A model generated the notes under the pieces. It made no database searches, was not told the origin of the DNA, and saw nothing but the letters and a program-made list of their open reading frames with translations. From positions 1,302,001 to 1,366,000 of the forward strand of contig CP091723.1 of the NCBI GenBank assembly GCA_022009775.1: a stretch of 64,000 nucleotides of DNA. The letters run 5' to 3'. This DNA comes from Christensenella sp. GTDB taxonomy: Bacteria > Bacillota > Clostridia > Christensenellales > CAG-917. The position numbers and the translations under genes were made by a program. Positions 37,635-47,796 of this stretch are shown here, in pieces (positions within the stretch are counted from its first letter, which is position 1; every line of letters starts with the position of its first letter).

Positions 37635-38889
37635 TTAGTCGGATTTTCGATGTGATTCTCTTTTTGCACGCTTTGCGTGGCGCAAACGTGAGTGACGATA
37701 ACTTTTTGCAAGACCGCCGCCCGACGTCTCGCGATAGCGTACGTTGATGTCTTTGCCCGTTTGATACATAGTCTCGACAACGGCATCGAAAGATATTTGA
37801 CGAGAAGTGGTAAGGAAGTTTGCAAGAGACACCGCGTTTATCGCGCGCATTGCCGCAACTGCGTTTCTTTCTATGCAGGGTATCTGCACCAGTCCGTCAA
37901 CGGGGTCGCAGGTGAGTCCGAGATGGTGTTCCATTGCAACTTCGGCAGAGTATTCGATTTGGTCAAAGTCCATTCCGAAAAGTTCCGCAAGAGCCGCCGC
38001 AGCCATAGAGCAAGCAGTTCCGCATTCTGCCTGACAACCGCACTCCGCGCCGCTTATGGAAGCGTTGGTTTTCACGATGTTGCCGATTATGCCTGCAGTG
38101 CAAAGCGCGTTTATTATATCGTCGTTTGAAAAGCCGTGCAATTCCTGTTCGTAGCGAAGAACGGCAGGAAGAATTCCGCAAGAGCCGCAAGTGGGGGGCC
38201 GTGACGATGATTTCGCCGGCGGCGTTTTGCTCGCTTACTGCAAAAGCGTATGCGCATACGAGTCTGTTTTCTTTCGTTTGCGGCGTTTCGTCTATATGGC
38301 GTTGCTGATAAAGAATTTTCGCGCGTCTTTCGGTGTTGAGACCGCCGGGTAGCACACCGCTTGCTTTCAAGCCCTGTTTTATCGCGTTTTTCATTGCGTC
38401 CCAGATGTTTGAAAGATACTCACGGATTTCGCTGCCTTCGAAACGCTCGACGTATTGCGGAACGGAGATTTCTTCTTTGTCGCAATATTCGCGTATCTGC
38501 TCGAAAGTGTGGTGCGGATACACGTCCTTAGGCTCGAAAGATTTTTCTCCTTCCACTTCGATTGCTCCGCCGCCCACGCTGTACACGCGCCAGGAGTCTA
38601 TGATTCTGCCGTTTATGTCAATTGCGAACAAATCCATAGTGTTGGGGTGCGGAAGATGCGTCGTTTCATAGTCGAAAACAACGTCCACGGGTTTGGTGAA
38701 CGTTTTTTGAAGCACGACGTCCGTGCCGTGCCCTTTTCCTGTCTTTGCAAGCGAGCCGTATAATACGGCTTTGAAAGACGTTGCGGTTTTGTTGCGCTCG
38801 GAGAAGAGTTTTGCGGCTTTTTCGGGTCCCATAGTGTGAGACGAAGACGGTCCGCGTCCGATTTTGTACAGTTCGGTCAGGCTTTTCAT
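37635..38889 (-). CDS. sdaA: L-serine dehydratase, iron-sulfur dependent, frameshifted
   Basis: This single-chain enzyme deaminates L-serine to pyruvate using a 4Fe-4S cluster, about 418 residues. The N-terminal beta domain has GRGPSSSHTMGPEKAA; the alpha domain has TCGSCG, ECGCQAECG and CDPVDGLVQIPC with the cluster cysteines. The first frame breaks after EIIVTAP; dropping one base from the G6 run at 38193-38198 gives VTAPTCGSCGILPAVL. The C terminus after RETSGGGLAK is uncertain because a second A5 run could shift it again, and the basic tail does not look native. The gene is transcribed away from typA. It feeds pyruvate to fermentation. Confidence 0.88.
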
Positions 38890-39115
38890 AAAAACTCCTT
38901 ATTGACGGTATTATACCACAACCGCGATTTTAATCAAACGTTTCCACGCCTTATTGTGACAAAAAAATACATATTTTTTGCGATATAATCGTCAACGATT
39001 TGCCAAGCATATAAAAAGTGTGCTAATATATCAAAGTTTTATAAGAACAAAAAGAAGACGAATATATCACCGCGGGAGCGCACGTCCCGCCGAAAAACGA
39101 AAAGAAGGCTCAATT

Positions 39116-40945
39116 ATGGTTAGAAACGATTTGAGAAATATTGCTATCATCGCACACGTCGACCACGGCAAAACCACGTTGGTTGACGGTATGCTCAAAC
39201 AATCGGGTACGTTCAGAGAAAATCAACAGGTGGCAACCTGCGTTATGGACTCGGGCGACCTTGAAAGAGAAAGGGGTATCACCATTCTTGCAAAGAACAC
39301 GTCCATACACTACAACGGCACGAAGATAAACATCATCGACACACCGGGACACGCCGATTTCTCCGGCGAAGTGGAGCGCGTTCTCAAAATGGTCAACGGC
39401 GTCGTGCTTTTGGTCGATGCACAGGAAGGCCCTATGCCGCAAACTCGTTTCGTCGTTGAAAAAGCACTTGCTTTGGGACTTAAAATCATCATCGTCATCA
39501 ACAAAATCGACAAGCCCGATGCTCGTCTCGACGAAGTGGGAGACGAAGTGCTCGAACTGCTTCTCGACCTTGATGCAAGCGACGAACAACTTCAAAGCCC
39601 GATTTTGTATTGCAGCGGCAAGCAAGCGACGGCAACCCGTGATTATCACGTGCCCGGCACTGATCTCAAACCGCTTTTCGACACCATAATCGACTATATC
39701 CCCGCTCCCGAAGGAGACGAAAACGGTGAACTTCAACTGCTTGTCAGCGCAATCGACTACAACGATTACGTCGGACGTATCGGCATCGGCCGTATCGAAC
39801 GCGGCGAAGTCGATATGGCAAAAGAAGTTGTCGTGTGCGATTATCACAGCGGCATTTCTCCGTACAAGAGCAAAATCGTCAATCTTTTCCAAATCGAAGG
39901 ATTGAAGCGCGTCCCCGTCGAAAACGCAATGGTCGGCGACATCGTTTGTTTCAGCGGCATAGAAAACATCACGATAGGCAACACCATTTGCTCTCCGCAA
40001 AAAATAGAACCCGTTCCGTTCGTGAAAATCGGCGAACCTACGATTGAAATGAACTTCTCCGTCAACGACAGTCCGTTTGCGGGCAAAGAAGGCAAATACG
40101 TCACGTCCCGTCATCTTCGTGAAAGACTGTTCAAAGAACTTCTCAAAGACGTGTCGCTCAGAGTGTATCAAACCGAGAGCGCGGATACGTTCAAAGTGTG
40201 CGGCAGGGGCGAAATGCACCTTTCCATACTCATCGAGACAATGCGCAGAGAAGGTTATGAATTCGGCGTAAGCACACCGAAAGTCATCTTCAAAGAAATC
40301 GACGGCGTGAAGTGCGAGCCTATGGAAAGACTCTTCATCGACGTTCCGAGCGAATGCGTCGGCTCGGTAATGGAGCGTATGGGCACGAGAAAAGGCGAAC
40401 TCGTCACGATGAACCCGGCAGGTAGCCGTATCCGTATGGAATTTACCATTCCCGCACGCGGACTTTTCGGCTTCAAGAACGAATTTTTGACAGACACCAA
40501 GGGCGAAGGCGTCATGAACCAACTCTTTGACGGTTATGCGCCCTATAAAGGACCGATCCCGCGCAGATTCACCGGCTCTCTCGTCGCATACGAGACGGGT
40601 GAAGCCGCAACGTACGGACTTTTCAACGCACAAGAACGCGGTCAACTTTTCATCGAACCGCAAACTATGGTTTACGAAGGTATGGTCGTCGGTATGTCTC
40701 CCAAGAACGAAGACATCCGCGTCAACGTCTGCAAGCGTAAACACGTCACCAATATGCGTGCCGCAGGCTCGGACGAAGCACTTCGTCTCAACACTCCGCG
40801 CAAATTCTCTCTTGAAGAAGCAATCGAGTTTCTCAACGACGACGAAATGCTCGAAGTCACGCCCAAGAATATCCGTATCAGAAAGAATATTCTCTCCGGC
40901 GCAGAACGTTTGAAACTTGCATTCGGCTCAAAATCCAACAACTAA
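39116..40945 (+). CDS. typA: Translational GTPase TypA/BipA
   Basis: The 609-residue ribosome-binding GTPase acts in stress response and 50S assembly. G motifs are AHVDHGKTTL, DTPGHADF and NKIDKPDA. Later domains carry the EF-G-like beta barrel and the BipA-specific C-terminal segment with LTPRKFSLEEAIEF-like sequence near the end. ATG 39116 is preceded by AAGAAGG and begins VRNDLRNIAIIAHVDHG as in the family; longer frames include a leader hairpin GCGGGA/TCCCGC (39072-39090). A TATAAT box lies at 38984, with no clear -35 element. It stands alone and is followed by a bidirectional terminator. Confidence 0.95.
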   Translation: MVRNDLRNIAIIAHVDHGKTTLVDGMLKQSGTFRENQQVATCVMDSGDLERERGITILAKNTSIHYNGTKINIIDTPGHADFSGEVERVLKMVNGVVLLVDAQEGPMPQTRFVVEKALALGLKIIIVINKIDKPDARLDEVGDEVLELLLDLDASDEQLQSPILYCSGKQATATRDYHVPGTDLKPLFDTIIDYIPAPEGDENGELQLLVSAIDYNDYVGRIGIGRIERGEVDMAKEVVVCDYHSGISPYKSKIVNLFQIEGLKRVPVENAMVGDIVCFSGIENITIGNTICSPQKIEPVPFVKIGEPTIEMNFSVNDSPFAGKEGKYVTSRHLRERLFKELLKDVSLRVYQTESADTFKVCGRGEMHLSILIETMRREGYEFGVSTPKVIFKEIDGVKCEPMERLFIDVPSECVGSVMERMGTRKGELVTMNPAGSRIRMEFTIPARGLFGFKNEFLTDTKGEGVMNQLFDGYAPYKGPIPRRFTGSLVAYETGEAATYGLFNAQERGQLFIEPQTMVYEGMVVGMSPKNEDIRVNVCKRKHVTNMRAAGSDEALRLNTPRKFSLEEAIEFLNDDEMLEVTPKNIRIRKNILSGAERLKLAFGSKSNN

Positions 40946-41000
40946 CCGCAGTTTTTATAGGCGTTGCACTTGAAAGTATAATTCACCCAAATATACAAAA

Positions 41001-41030
41001 AAAACGCACGATATTTCGTGCGTTTTCCTT
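41001..41030. terminator. Terminator between convergent typA and the zinc-ribbon gene
   Basis: AAAACGCACG and CGTGCGTTTT form a 10-bp stem with loop ATATTT, followed by CCTTTT on the plus strand and an A8 tract upstream that serves the minus strand. Confidence 0.8.
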
Positions 41031-41075
41031 TTGTATCGAGAAGTGTTTTAGTTTTTTAGATGCGATTTACAAATA

Positions 41076-41606
41076 TTATTTGTTGTCCTTATTGTTGTCA
41101 ACCGTGATTATGCGGCCGCAGAATTCGCATTTGACTTCATTTGGATTGTCCGATTCCGTCACGCCGCCGCAAAACGGGCATTGTATGGAAAATTTTTGGT
41201 CTGCTTTGGGCGCATAAAATTGCTTGATTTGCGTGCCGTCCACCGTAAAGCCTTTCAGATAGCGTTTGTTTATGCAGAAGTTGACCGCCTCGAGTGCTTC
41301 TTCGGGCTTGATTGCAAGGTGGCGAGCAACGTCGTTTATATCTCTAAATCCTTCTTCGGTCACGGCAAGGATGATGCGTTGATATTTCTTTTGTTGCCCG
41401 TATTGAATCCACGAAATGGGTGCGCCGTAAAAGCCGAGCACCACGCCTACGATGCCGATTCCGAGCAACGCTTTGAAAAGTGCGCCTTCTTCCATTCTCG
41501 TGCCGCCCACAACCGCAAGCGCAATGCCCACGGGGAAGCCGATTGTGAGAATTATGCTGACGATCAATTTTGCAGTCAATGTTTTTTTGAGTGTATCCTG
41601 TTTCAT
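41076..41606 (-). CDS. Membrane protein with winged-helix-like segment and zinc ribbon
   Basis: The 176-residue protein has two N-terminal membrane helices (about residues 12-35 and 43-65), a helical segment INDVARHLAIKPEEALEAVN (about 90-110) resembling a PCI-type winged helix, and a C-terminal zinc ribbon with CPFCGG and CEFCGR. I do not know a named function; such proteins are common in Clostridia. The zinc ribbon is intact, so the gene is probably functional. Confidence 0.65.
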   Translation of the reverse strand: MKQDTLKKTLTAKLIVSIILTIGFPVGIALAVVGGTRMEEGALFKALLGIGIVGVVLGFYGAPISWIQYGQQKKYQRIILAVTEEGFRDINDVARHLAIKPEEALEAVNFCINKRYLKGFTVDGTQIKQFYAPKADQKFSIQCPFCGGVTESDNPNEVKCEFCGRIITVDNNKDNK

Positions 41607-41736
41607 ATCTCATATATTATGACAAAACCGCCGTATAGTCAATGATTGAATGCAATTTGACTTTTGCTATTTCCGTTATTGACAGTCATTTGACCGTATT
41701 GTAAGATATAAATATTAAATCGAAGGAAGAAAATCA

Positions 41737-42354
41737 ATGCGTCATGATGCCGAATTCGGAGAAAAATATATATCTGCTTTCCCATATTTAAGGAAATGGA
41801 TAAACGAGTGTAATTGTTGTCATGAGAAAGGATACGATCCCGATATGCCGGAACATGTTGGCGGAAAGTATTCTTTGGCGGCAGACTATATACGTAAGAA
41901 TTTTAAACCGTTGCAACTCAATTCTGACGGTTTGTGTCCGCATTGCGAATCAATTCTAAAAGGGGAAAAGCCACAAATAATAAACGACGAACCCAAAATT
42001 CAAAAACGTATGAGACATAAAACGAAATCGATTATTGTGAGCGATGAACAAATCATCTCTTTTAAAACAATTATGAATGTAATTTCGTACGAGAGTTTTA
42101 TTGAAGGAATAAACAACGGTAAAATACAAAAAATCGAGTTTGAAATAAAAGATTATGCCCATTACAAAAAATGCGTTATAAGAAGAAGAGACGATTTTAT
42201 TGATATATTATTGACAAAAGACGGCTCTGAAAATGTCGGGTTTTTCAGAACATTTGAAGAAAACTATAAGTTATTTAAAATAAAAGGTGCAACTTATACG
42301 TTGAAACAAGTTTGGAACAAAGTTGTTATATCGCAAGTCATAATAAAAGAATAG
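41737..42354 (+). CDS. Hypothetical zinc-binding protein, 205 residues
   Basis: I recognise no family. There are two cysteine pairs: CNCCHEKGYDP (about residues 26-36) and CPHCES (about 68-73), likely to bind one zinc. The C-terminal half has strand-like segments such as KIQKIEFEIKDYAHYKKCVI. Base composition is more AT-rich than its neighbours and similar to the 1-10 kb block, which suggests recent arrival. AAGGAA precedes the ATG. Confidence 0.55.
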   Translation: MRHDAEFGEKYISAFPYLRKWINECNCCHEKGYDPDMPEHVGGKYSLAADYIRKNFKPLQLNSDGLCPHCESILKGEKPQIINDEPKIQKRMRHKTKSIIVSDEQIISFKTIMNVISYESFIEGINNGKIQKIEFEIKDYAHYKKCVIRRRDDFIDILLTKDGSENVGFFRTFEENYKLFKIKGATYTLKQVWNKVVISQVIIKE

Positions 42355-42475
42355 GCATATTCGTTAAAGTAATTACCGAGCAATTCAGACTTAGAGTATT
42401 TTCTTATTTTTCATATTAAATATTTTACAAAACGTACGACTTCTGACGATTTTGATACAAATGTCAATTTCGGTA

Positions 42476-42504
42476 TTGAAAAGCATACGATTTTAATGTA
42501 GTAT
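42476..42504 (+). promoter_or_regulatory. Candidate promoter of the second GPH symporter
   Basis: TTGAAA (42476-42481), 17 bp, TAGTAT (42499-42504), 41 bp before the start codon. Confidence 0.45.
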
Positions 42505-42545
42505 ATTATTATATTTTATTGCGCAAAAGCGCGAAAGGGAAAATT

Positions 42546-44243
42546 ATGGCAGACTTAACCAAGCAGAAAAAGAAAGGCGCACTCACCGCAAATATGTGGA
42601 TTTATGCGCTCGGTCTTATGGGCATCAATCTCGGCATCGGGCTCATAAACAGTTATCAGGCGGAGTTTTTCAACAAAATTCTTCAAGCCGATTTGATGGC
42701 GGTTGCGGGCATCATTCTCGCGGCAAAATTTATTTCCATCATTGCGGACTTCATCATCGGCAATCTCATAGACAGAGCCAACTTCAAGGCGGGCAAAATG
42801 CGTCCGTGGATACTCTTCTCGGCGTTTCCGCTTGCGATTCTGACGATGATTTCTTTCGTGTTTATTCCCTTCACGAGCACGGCGGGCAAGTATGTGTACA
42901 TAATCTTCGTCGTTGTGCTTTGGAACATAAGCATGACAATGGCGGACATTCCGTCGCAGGGCATGCTTTCGCTCATTTCAAAGAGCAGTGAAGAAGTCAA
43001 CAATGCGGCAGGGCTTGGCAATACGCTCAAATCCATTGCGCTTGCAGCCCCCGGCGTGTTCGTAAGTTTCGTTTGTATACTCACGGGAAGCGGCGGCGCG
43101 GTCGGCAAAACCGAATATCTCATCACCGCAGGCATAATGGCGGGACTCGGACTTATCTTCCAACTTTTGATGTATTTCAAGTGCAAGGAAGTGGTCAAGT
43201 CCAACTCGTCGGCAGGTATGAGTTTCAAGGAGATGTTCCGCGAACTCAAAAACAACAAGATGCTTCTCATAGTGTTCGGCACTTACATTCTCGGCTTCGG
43301 CAGAAATATAGGTCTCGGTATTGCGGTGCAGGCAACCTGTATTCTTATCCGTGACGGCATCGACCTTTCATTTATCGGAATGGGTACGCTGTATGGCGAC
43401 GCGTGCAGTTGGGCAATCGGCATAACTTCGGCAATTTCCAGCATGGTTACGATTGTTCTCAATCCCGTCATCAACAAGAAAATCGGCGAGAAAAAATATT
43501 TCATCCTTGCAGGTTTCTATGGCTTTGCGGTTACGCTCATATCCACGCTTGCGTACGTGTTTACGCCGGACGGCGGCTTCGGCAGAAGCATTTGGGCAAT
43601 TTGGATTTATCAATTCTTCCTTGGCTTCGCATACGGCCCGAACGGATATTTGCCTATGGTTATGACCGCCGACATCGTGGACTATCAGGAATGGAAGACG
43701 GGCAAACGCACCGAAGGCACGCAATTTGCAATCCTTTCTATGTCAAACAAACTTTCCAACGCTCTCTCTGTTTCGCTTGGTATTCTGTTTATCGGCGTCA
43801 TCGGTTACAACGCCGCAACTTACGCGCAAGTGTCGTCCGTCGGCGCACAAGGCAGTGCGGAAAACCTCGCTTCCATTGCAGGTTATATCACACGCGGTAT
43901 GCAAAACAAAGCGTGGATTATCTATTTCTTGCTTCCGGGACTTTGCATGCTTGCAAGTTCGCTCCTTATGTTCTTCTACAAGATAGACGGCAAGACCAAA
44001 GCGCAGATGAGAGAAGAACTCGCCGCACGCAGAGCGGCGGAATATGCCGAAATTTCGTCTGAAAACGAAACGACGGAAAGCACGGAATGTACCGATTGCT
44101 GCAAGACTTGCGAGAACGTTTGCGATAATAAGTGCGACGAAAGTTGCGACGAGTGCGGCAAAACGCTCGACGAAATCACCGCCGAAAACCTTGAAAGAGA
44201 ACTCGAAGAAGTGTCGGACGACGGCAAAGGCGAAAAAGAATAA
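42546..44243 (+). CDS. GPH-family sugar:cation symporter with cysteine-rich tail, second copy
   Basis: The 565-residue paralogue of the 12.5 kb symporter has the signature ADFIIGNLIDRANFKAGKMR (about residues 66-85) and TADIVDYQEWKTGKRTEG, both typical of MelB-like transporters. It lacks the long loop of the other copy. Residues 515-537 hold eight cysteines spaced C-x2-CC-x2-C-x3-C-x3-C-x3-C-x2-C, almost the same as in the paralogue, followed by an acidic helix. Start ATG 42546 is preceded by AAAGGGAAA. It is a single-gene unit with promoter and terminator. Confidence 0.85.
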   Translation: MADLTKQKKKGALTANMWIYALGLMGINLGIGLINSYQAEFFNKILQADLMAVAGIILAAKFISIIADFIIGNLIDRANFKAGKMRPWILFSAFPLAILTMISFVFIPFTSTAGKYVYIIFVVVLWNISMTMADIPSQGMLSLISKSSEEVNNAAGLGNTLKSIALAAPGVFVSFVCILTGSGGAVGKTEYLITAGIMAGLGLIFQLLMYFKCKEVVKSNSSAGMSFKEMFRELKNNKMLLIVFGTYILGFGRNIGLGIAVQATCILIRDGIDLSFIGMGTLYGDACSWAIGITSAISSMVTIVLNPVINKKIGEKKYFILAGFYGFAVTLISTLAYVFTPDGGFGRSIWAIWIYQFFLGFAYGPNGYLPMVMTADIVDYQEWKTGKRTEGTQFAILSMSNKLSNALSVSLGILFIGVIGYNAATYAQVSSVGAQGSAENLASIAGYITRGMQNKAWIIYFLLPGLCMLASSLLMFFYKIDGKTKAQMREELAARRAAEYAEISSENETTESTECTDCCKTCENVCDNKCDESCDECGKTLDEITAENLERELEEVSDDGKGEKE

Positions 44244-44264
44244 TCACAAAATAAAACGTAATCG

Positions 44265-44293
44265 AAAAGACGCTCGATCGAGCGTCTTTTTCG
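44265..44293. terminator. Terminator between convergent GPH symporter and dnaC
   Basis: AAAAGACGCTCGA and TCGAGCGTCTTTT form a perfect 26-bp palindrome with T-rich flank, active in both directions. Confidence 0.82.
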
Positions 44294-44373
44294 TTGTAAA
44301 AATATAAGGTTAAATCCGTTTGAACGGCGTATCTCTTGCGAGTTTTTCGTTTGCAAACGCACGTGACAAAGTA

Positions 44374-45295
44374 TTATCGGTTTATGCGCAGGTCTTTTCC
44401 GTTCATCTCGATGATTTTCGAGTGCTGTTTGTGGCTTAGACGAGAGTATATGCGCTCGCCGTAGCGGAAGAGTATGCCGTCGGTGTCGAGATTTGTCGTA
44501 ATCACCGTTGCGCGACCTTTCGTTTGTCTCTCTTCTATGACGAGAAGAAGATATTCTACGGTCACGTTTTTGAGCATAGGCTCCGTGCCCAAATCGTCGA
44601 TAAGAAGCAAGTCGGCGGTGATGACGTCGTGAATGAGAGCGTTGCGCTCGGCAATTGGCGAAGTGTGGATTTTGAGCATAAGCGAATTGAACTCGTATGC
44701 GCTCATGATTTTTGCGGCGTATCCTTTTTCCACGACCGCTCTTGCGATTGCGCTTGCAAGGCAGGTTTTGCCCGTTCCAACGCCGCCCGAAAAGACAATC
44801 GTCGAACACTCCGATTTCGGAAATTTCTCAACGTATTTTTTGCATTGCGGAATACAAAGTCGCAAGACTCTTTCTTTGCGTTTCGTCCTTTACTTTTTCA
44901 AGGTCGCAATCGGCAAAAGAAAACTTCGCGCGAGCGTCGATATCGCATGCTTTTTTAAGATTTGCGATGTATTCGTCGAAGATACATTTGCAAGGCTTTC
45001 CGTTGACGCTTCCGGTGTCGCCGCATATAGGGCATATCGGACGATATTCAAACTCTTTTTCGTCAAATCCGTATTTTTTCAATGCGTTTTGATACGTTAA
45101 ACGTGCGCTTTCGACAATTTTATCATGATTTGTGTCGTCCGTGTTTGAAAACGCGGCGTTTGCGTACGCGCTCTGTGCGCGCGAAATTTCGTCAATTGAA
45201 AGAGCCGCTTCGGCACGTCTTTGAGCCGCCGCTTTTGCCCTTTCGATTTTTAGCGCGTGTTCTTTTTGCGTTTTTTGAAAAACTCTTTTTCTCAT
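44374..45295 (-). CDS. dnaC: Replicative helicase loader DnaC/DnaI, frameshifted
   Basis: This AAA+ ATPase loads the replicative helicase; about 306 residues once joined. The N-terminal part has a zinc-type CPICGDTG and CKCIFDEY, as in DnaI. The ATPase has Walker A FSGGVGTGKTCLASAIA and Walker B LLLIDDLGTEP. The first frame stops at AMQKIR; dropping one T from the T6 run at 44836-44841 gives SAMQKYVEKFPKSE and an open frame. Because the gene is essential in relatives, a sequencing error is the likely cause. It begins one base after dnaD on the same strand. Confidence 0.9.
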
Positions 45296-45296
45296 A

Positions 45297-46739
45297 TCAC
45301 CACTCGATGTCTTTTAGACTGTCGATGCTCGTTATCACCGACTGCAATTCTTCGTGAGAATATTCTCTTTCTTCAAATGTCTTTTCGTGCGTTTTGTTGT
45401 CTGTCTTCGGCGCAAATTTCTTTGCCTGCTCAACGCTCGTCACGCCGTTCGATTTATATTGCGACAACAGTTGATTGATGTAGGGTGTGGGGTAGGTTTT
45501 TCCGATCGCTTGCTCTGCCGCGTACAAAATCACGTCGTCGTCAAAGCCCCAGGTTACGCTCCAGGTGTGGTAGTACTCTCTGTCCGTTCCCGTCACCGAG
45601 CGTGAGCGTCCCGTCTTTTCGATTATCTTCTTTATCTTGCCGTCAAGTGCGATTTGAGACGAGATATATTCGTCTATGCTATCCGCCGTCAGCAAGCCTT
45701 GTTTGTAGAATTTTTCAACGACGTTGTTCATACCGTCGAGCGTGCGTACGTTGCCCACGAAACAGTTGTGCGCGATTTTTTTGAGTGCTTCGTCTTCAAA
45801 GCCTTTTGCCGTCCAGGGGACGATATACACTTCGATTTCGTGCTCGAAAGATTCGTAGTATACGCCGAGATTCTTGTTGATTACGATTGCAAGGTCTTTA
45901 AGGCGTTCGCGATGCGCCTGATAGTCGAGCATCTCTTCCGCCGTGAATATCGAAAGGCGATAGAATTCGTCGAGTTTCTGGTCGAGTTTTTTGAAAGTCT
46001 TCGTGCCTTTGAGCGTTTTTGCGGCGGTGAGCACGGCGTCGAGCTCGTATCCCCACGATCTCGTCCATTTGAGAAGCATTTGCTTTTCTTCGAGTTCCGC
46101 ACCGCCTTTTCTTTGAAGCGCGGCAAGCACTTTCTGCATCTCGCCCGATTGTTTGTCGTATTCGTTGAGTTTGTCTTCGACGTCGCTTGCGGTGCGCACT
46201 CCGTCGGCAACCCAGTTGCGTGCGACGGTGAGTATGTATGGGTATCTCACGCTCATGCCTTTGAGATTTATGCAGTATTGCACGATCATAAGCATTGCGT
46301 CCTGCTCGATTTTGCTCTCGTCGATGAACATGTAGTATTCGTTGTATTCGTTGGGGGTGAGCATGCGTTCGGGAAAGAGTTGTTGAAGGTGTACGTTGAA
46401 ATCGTTCCACTTCTCGCTCTTGTATTTTTTCGGAGTTTGCATGGAGCGTTTAAGGCTGAGATATTTCACTTCCAGCGGCTGTTTGGATACGATTTGCACG
46501 AGTCCCATATCTTCAAAATAGCCGTAAGCGGACAATATTTCGCTCTCGGTCATGTCAAGCCTTGCGCACAATTCGGCAACTGAATTGTCTTTTGCGGGAT
46601 TGGAGCAAAGATACAGACCGTAAAGATAGACCTTGATTTGCTTTTCGTCGCAATAAGGCAAATGCTCGTTGATGAACAGGTTGTCCACGAGCGTAAACGT
46701 TTCCATCAGAAAGTCGCTTGAAAATCTTGCAAAACTCAC
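45297..46739 (-). CDS. dnaD: DnaD/DnaB-domain primosome protein
   Basis: The 480-residue protein takes part in primosome assembly at oriC or restart sites, upstream of the helicase loader as in the Bacillus dnaB-dnaI pair. An N-terminal winged helix, ELCARLDMTESEILSAYGYF, is followed by repeated DnaB_2-type helical units with the YYMFIDESKIEQDAMLMIVQ motif and a W-G-F/Y ending (WTRSWGYELD, WSVTWGFDDD). GTG 46739 is chosen because AAAGGAG lies 9-10 bp upstream; two longer starts have none. It is somewhat longer than Bacillus DnaB. Confidence 0.83.
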   Translation of the reverse strand: MSFARFSSDFLMETFTLVDNLFINEHLPYCDEKQIKVYLYGLYLCSNPAKDNSVAELCARLDMTESEILSAYGYFEDMGLVQIVSKQPLEVKYLSLKRSMQTPKKYKSEKWNDFNVHLQQLFPERMLTPNEYNEYYMFIDESKIEQDAMLMIVQYCINLKGMSVRYPYILTVARNWVADGVRTASDVEDKLNEYDKQSGEMQKVLAALQRKGGAELEEKQMLLKWTRSWGYELDAVLTAAKTLKGTKTFKKLDQKLDEFYRLSIFTAEEMLDYQAHRERLKDLAIVINKNLGVYYESFEHEIEVYIVPWTAKGFEDEALKKIAHNCFVGNVRTLDGMNNVVEKFYKQGLLTADSIDEYISSQIALDGKIKKIIEKTGRSRSVTGTDREYYHTWSVTWGFDDDVILYAAEQAIGKTYPTPYINQLLSQYKSNGVTSVEQAKKFAPKTDNKTHEKTFEEREYSHEELQSVITSIDSLKDIEW

Positions 46740-46913
46740 GATATAATCACTCCTTTTAATACGGAGTTTAATGATAACACACAATCGAAAAAAACATAAC
46801 CGAAAAATAAAACAAATTTGCGAAAGGCAATATATAGTGGCTTATAAAAAACGAAAAACTAATTTATAAAAACATTCGCGCGTGTCGACAAAGCAAAAAT
46901 CGCATATTTGCCG

Positions 46914-46943
46914 TTGACTTAAAGGACGGAAAACGCATATAAT
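46914..46943 (+). promoter_or_regulatory. Promoter of the flavin reductase unit
   Basis: TTGACT (46914-46919), 18 bp, TATAAT (46938-46943), 34 bp before the start codon. Confidence 0.72.
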
Positions 46944-46976
46944 ATAAGCGTAAAAAATCGAAATGCAGGAGTGATT

Positions 46977-47447
46977 ATGAATAGATTTGAAGATTTATCG
47001 TGCCTTGACACTGCACTCAACACCGGGGCGTTTCTCTGCTCGGGCGAGAACGTTATGGTGGCAAGTTGGGGTATGATAGGCGTCATGTGGGGCAAGCGTG
47101 TGTTCGTAGTGCCCGTGAGAGAGTCGAGATACACGAAAGAGTTTATTGACGAAACGGGCGTGTTTACCGTGAGTATACCTTATCCGCACGATATGACGCA
47201 GGCAATCAAGTTTTGCGGCACGAAAAGCGGTCGCGAATACGACAAGTGGGCGGAATGCTCGCTCGACAAGGTCAAAGCAAAGTACGTTGATTCCGTCGTG
47301 GTGGGCGGGTGCCAAAAATATTTTGAATGCAAGGTCATAGGCGTCGTGCCTATGGGCGAAGATATGGATATATCCAAAGTGGAAAAATGGTATCCGACGG
47401 ACGACAGACACACTTTTTATTTCGGAGAAATCGTGGGAGAATACTGA
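46977..47447 (+). CDS. Flavin reductase-like (flavoredoxin) FMN-binding protein
   Basis: The 156-residue protein has the FMN-binding split-barrel: VMVASWGMIGVMWGKRVFVV (about residues 22-41), TGVFTVSIPY and the CQKYFECKVIG segment. Relatives are flavin reductases or electron carriers. ATG 46977 is preceded by AGGAG at 6 bp. It overlaps the next gene by 1 bp, which suggests coupling. Confidence 0.8.
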   Translation: MNRFEDLSCLDTALNTGAFLCSGENVMVASWGMIGVMWGKRVFVVPVRESRYTKEFIDETGVFTVSIPYPHDMTQAIKFCGTKSGREYDKWAECSLDKVKAKYVDSVVVGGCQKYFECKVIGVVPMGEDMDISKVEKWYPTDDRHTFYFGEIVGEY

Positions 47448-47731
47448 TGAAAATTTGGGCAAAAGTCATGGTGGGCGACAAAATTAAAAAGGACGTTATT
47501 TACGAAAGCGAACTTTCGCTCACACCGAGCAATTTTCAAAAAATGCTGCAAGAGATAGCGTATCTCGTGGACGTTGCCACGCCCATATCGTTGCCGTCTC
47601 ATTTCAAACATTTCGAGAAATTCAACAGAGTGAAATACATACCGCGCGACTTCATCGAAGAGTGCGATTTCACGTCTTTCGTGCTTGAAAGAGTGATCGA
47701 AAACAAGAAACCAAAGCAATATTATATCTGA
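47447..47731 (+). CDS. Small protein of unknown function coupled to the flavin reductase
   Basis: The 94-residue product starts at the ATG overlapping the TGA of the flavin reductase gene (TGATGA). It has a beta-like start, MKIWAKVMVGDKIKKDVIYE, then helices ending in RVIENKKPKQYYI. I do not recognise the family, but the short length, the strand-helix pattern and the coupling indicate a real gene. Confidence 0.65.
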   Translation: MKIWAKVMVGDKIKKDVIYESELSLTPSNFQKMLQEIAYLVDVATPISLPSHFKHFEKFNRVKYIPRDFIEECDFTSFVLERVIENKKPKQYYI

Positions 47732-47796
47732 AAAAGCGATGAAACGTCGCAAAAGAAAAATATTTAATTTTACTCAATCAAGGCTTTATACGATAT

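Noticed and set aside
39110..40744. 544-residue antisense frame opposite typA
   Set aside because: Codon-bias shadow of typA; no domain or ribosome site. The same applies to long frames opposite pgk, gpmI, potA and dnaD.
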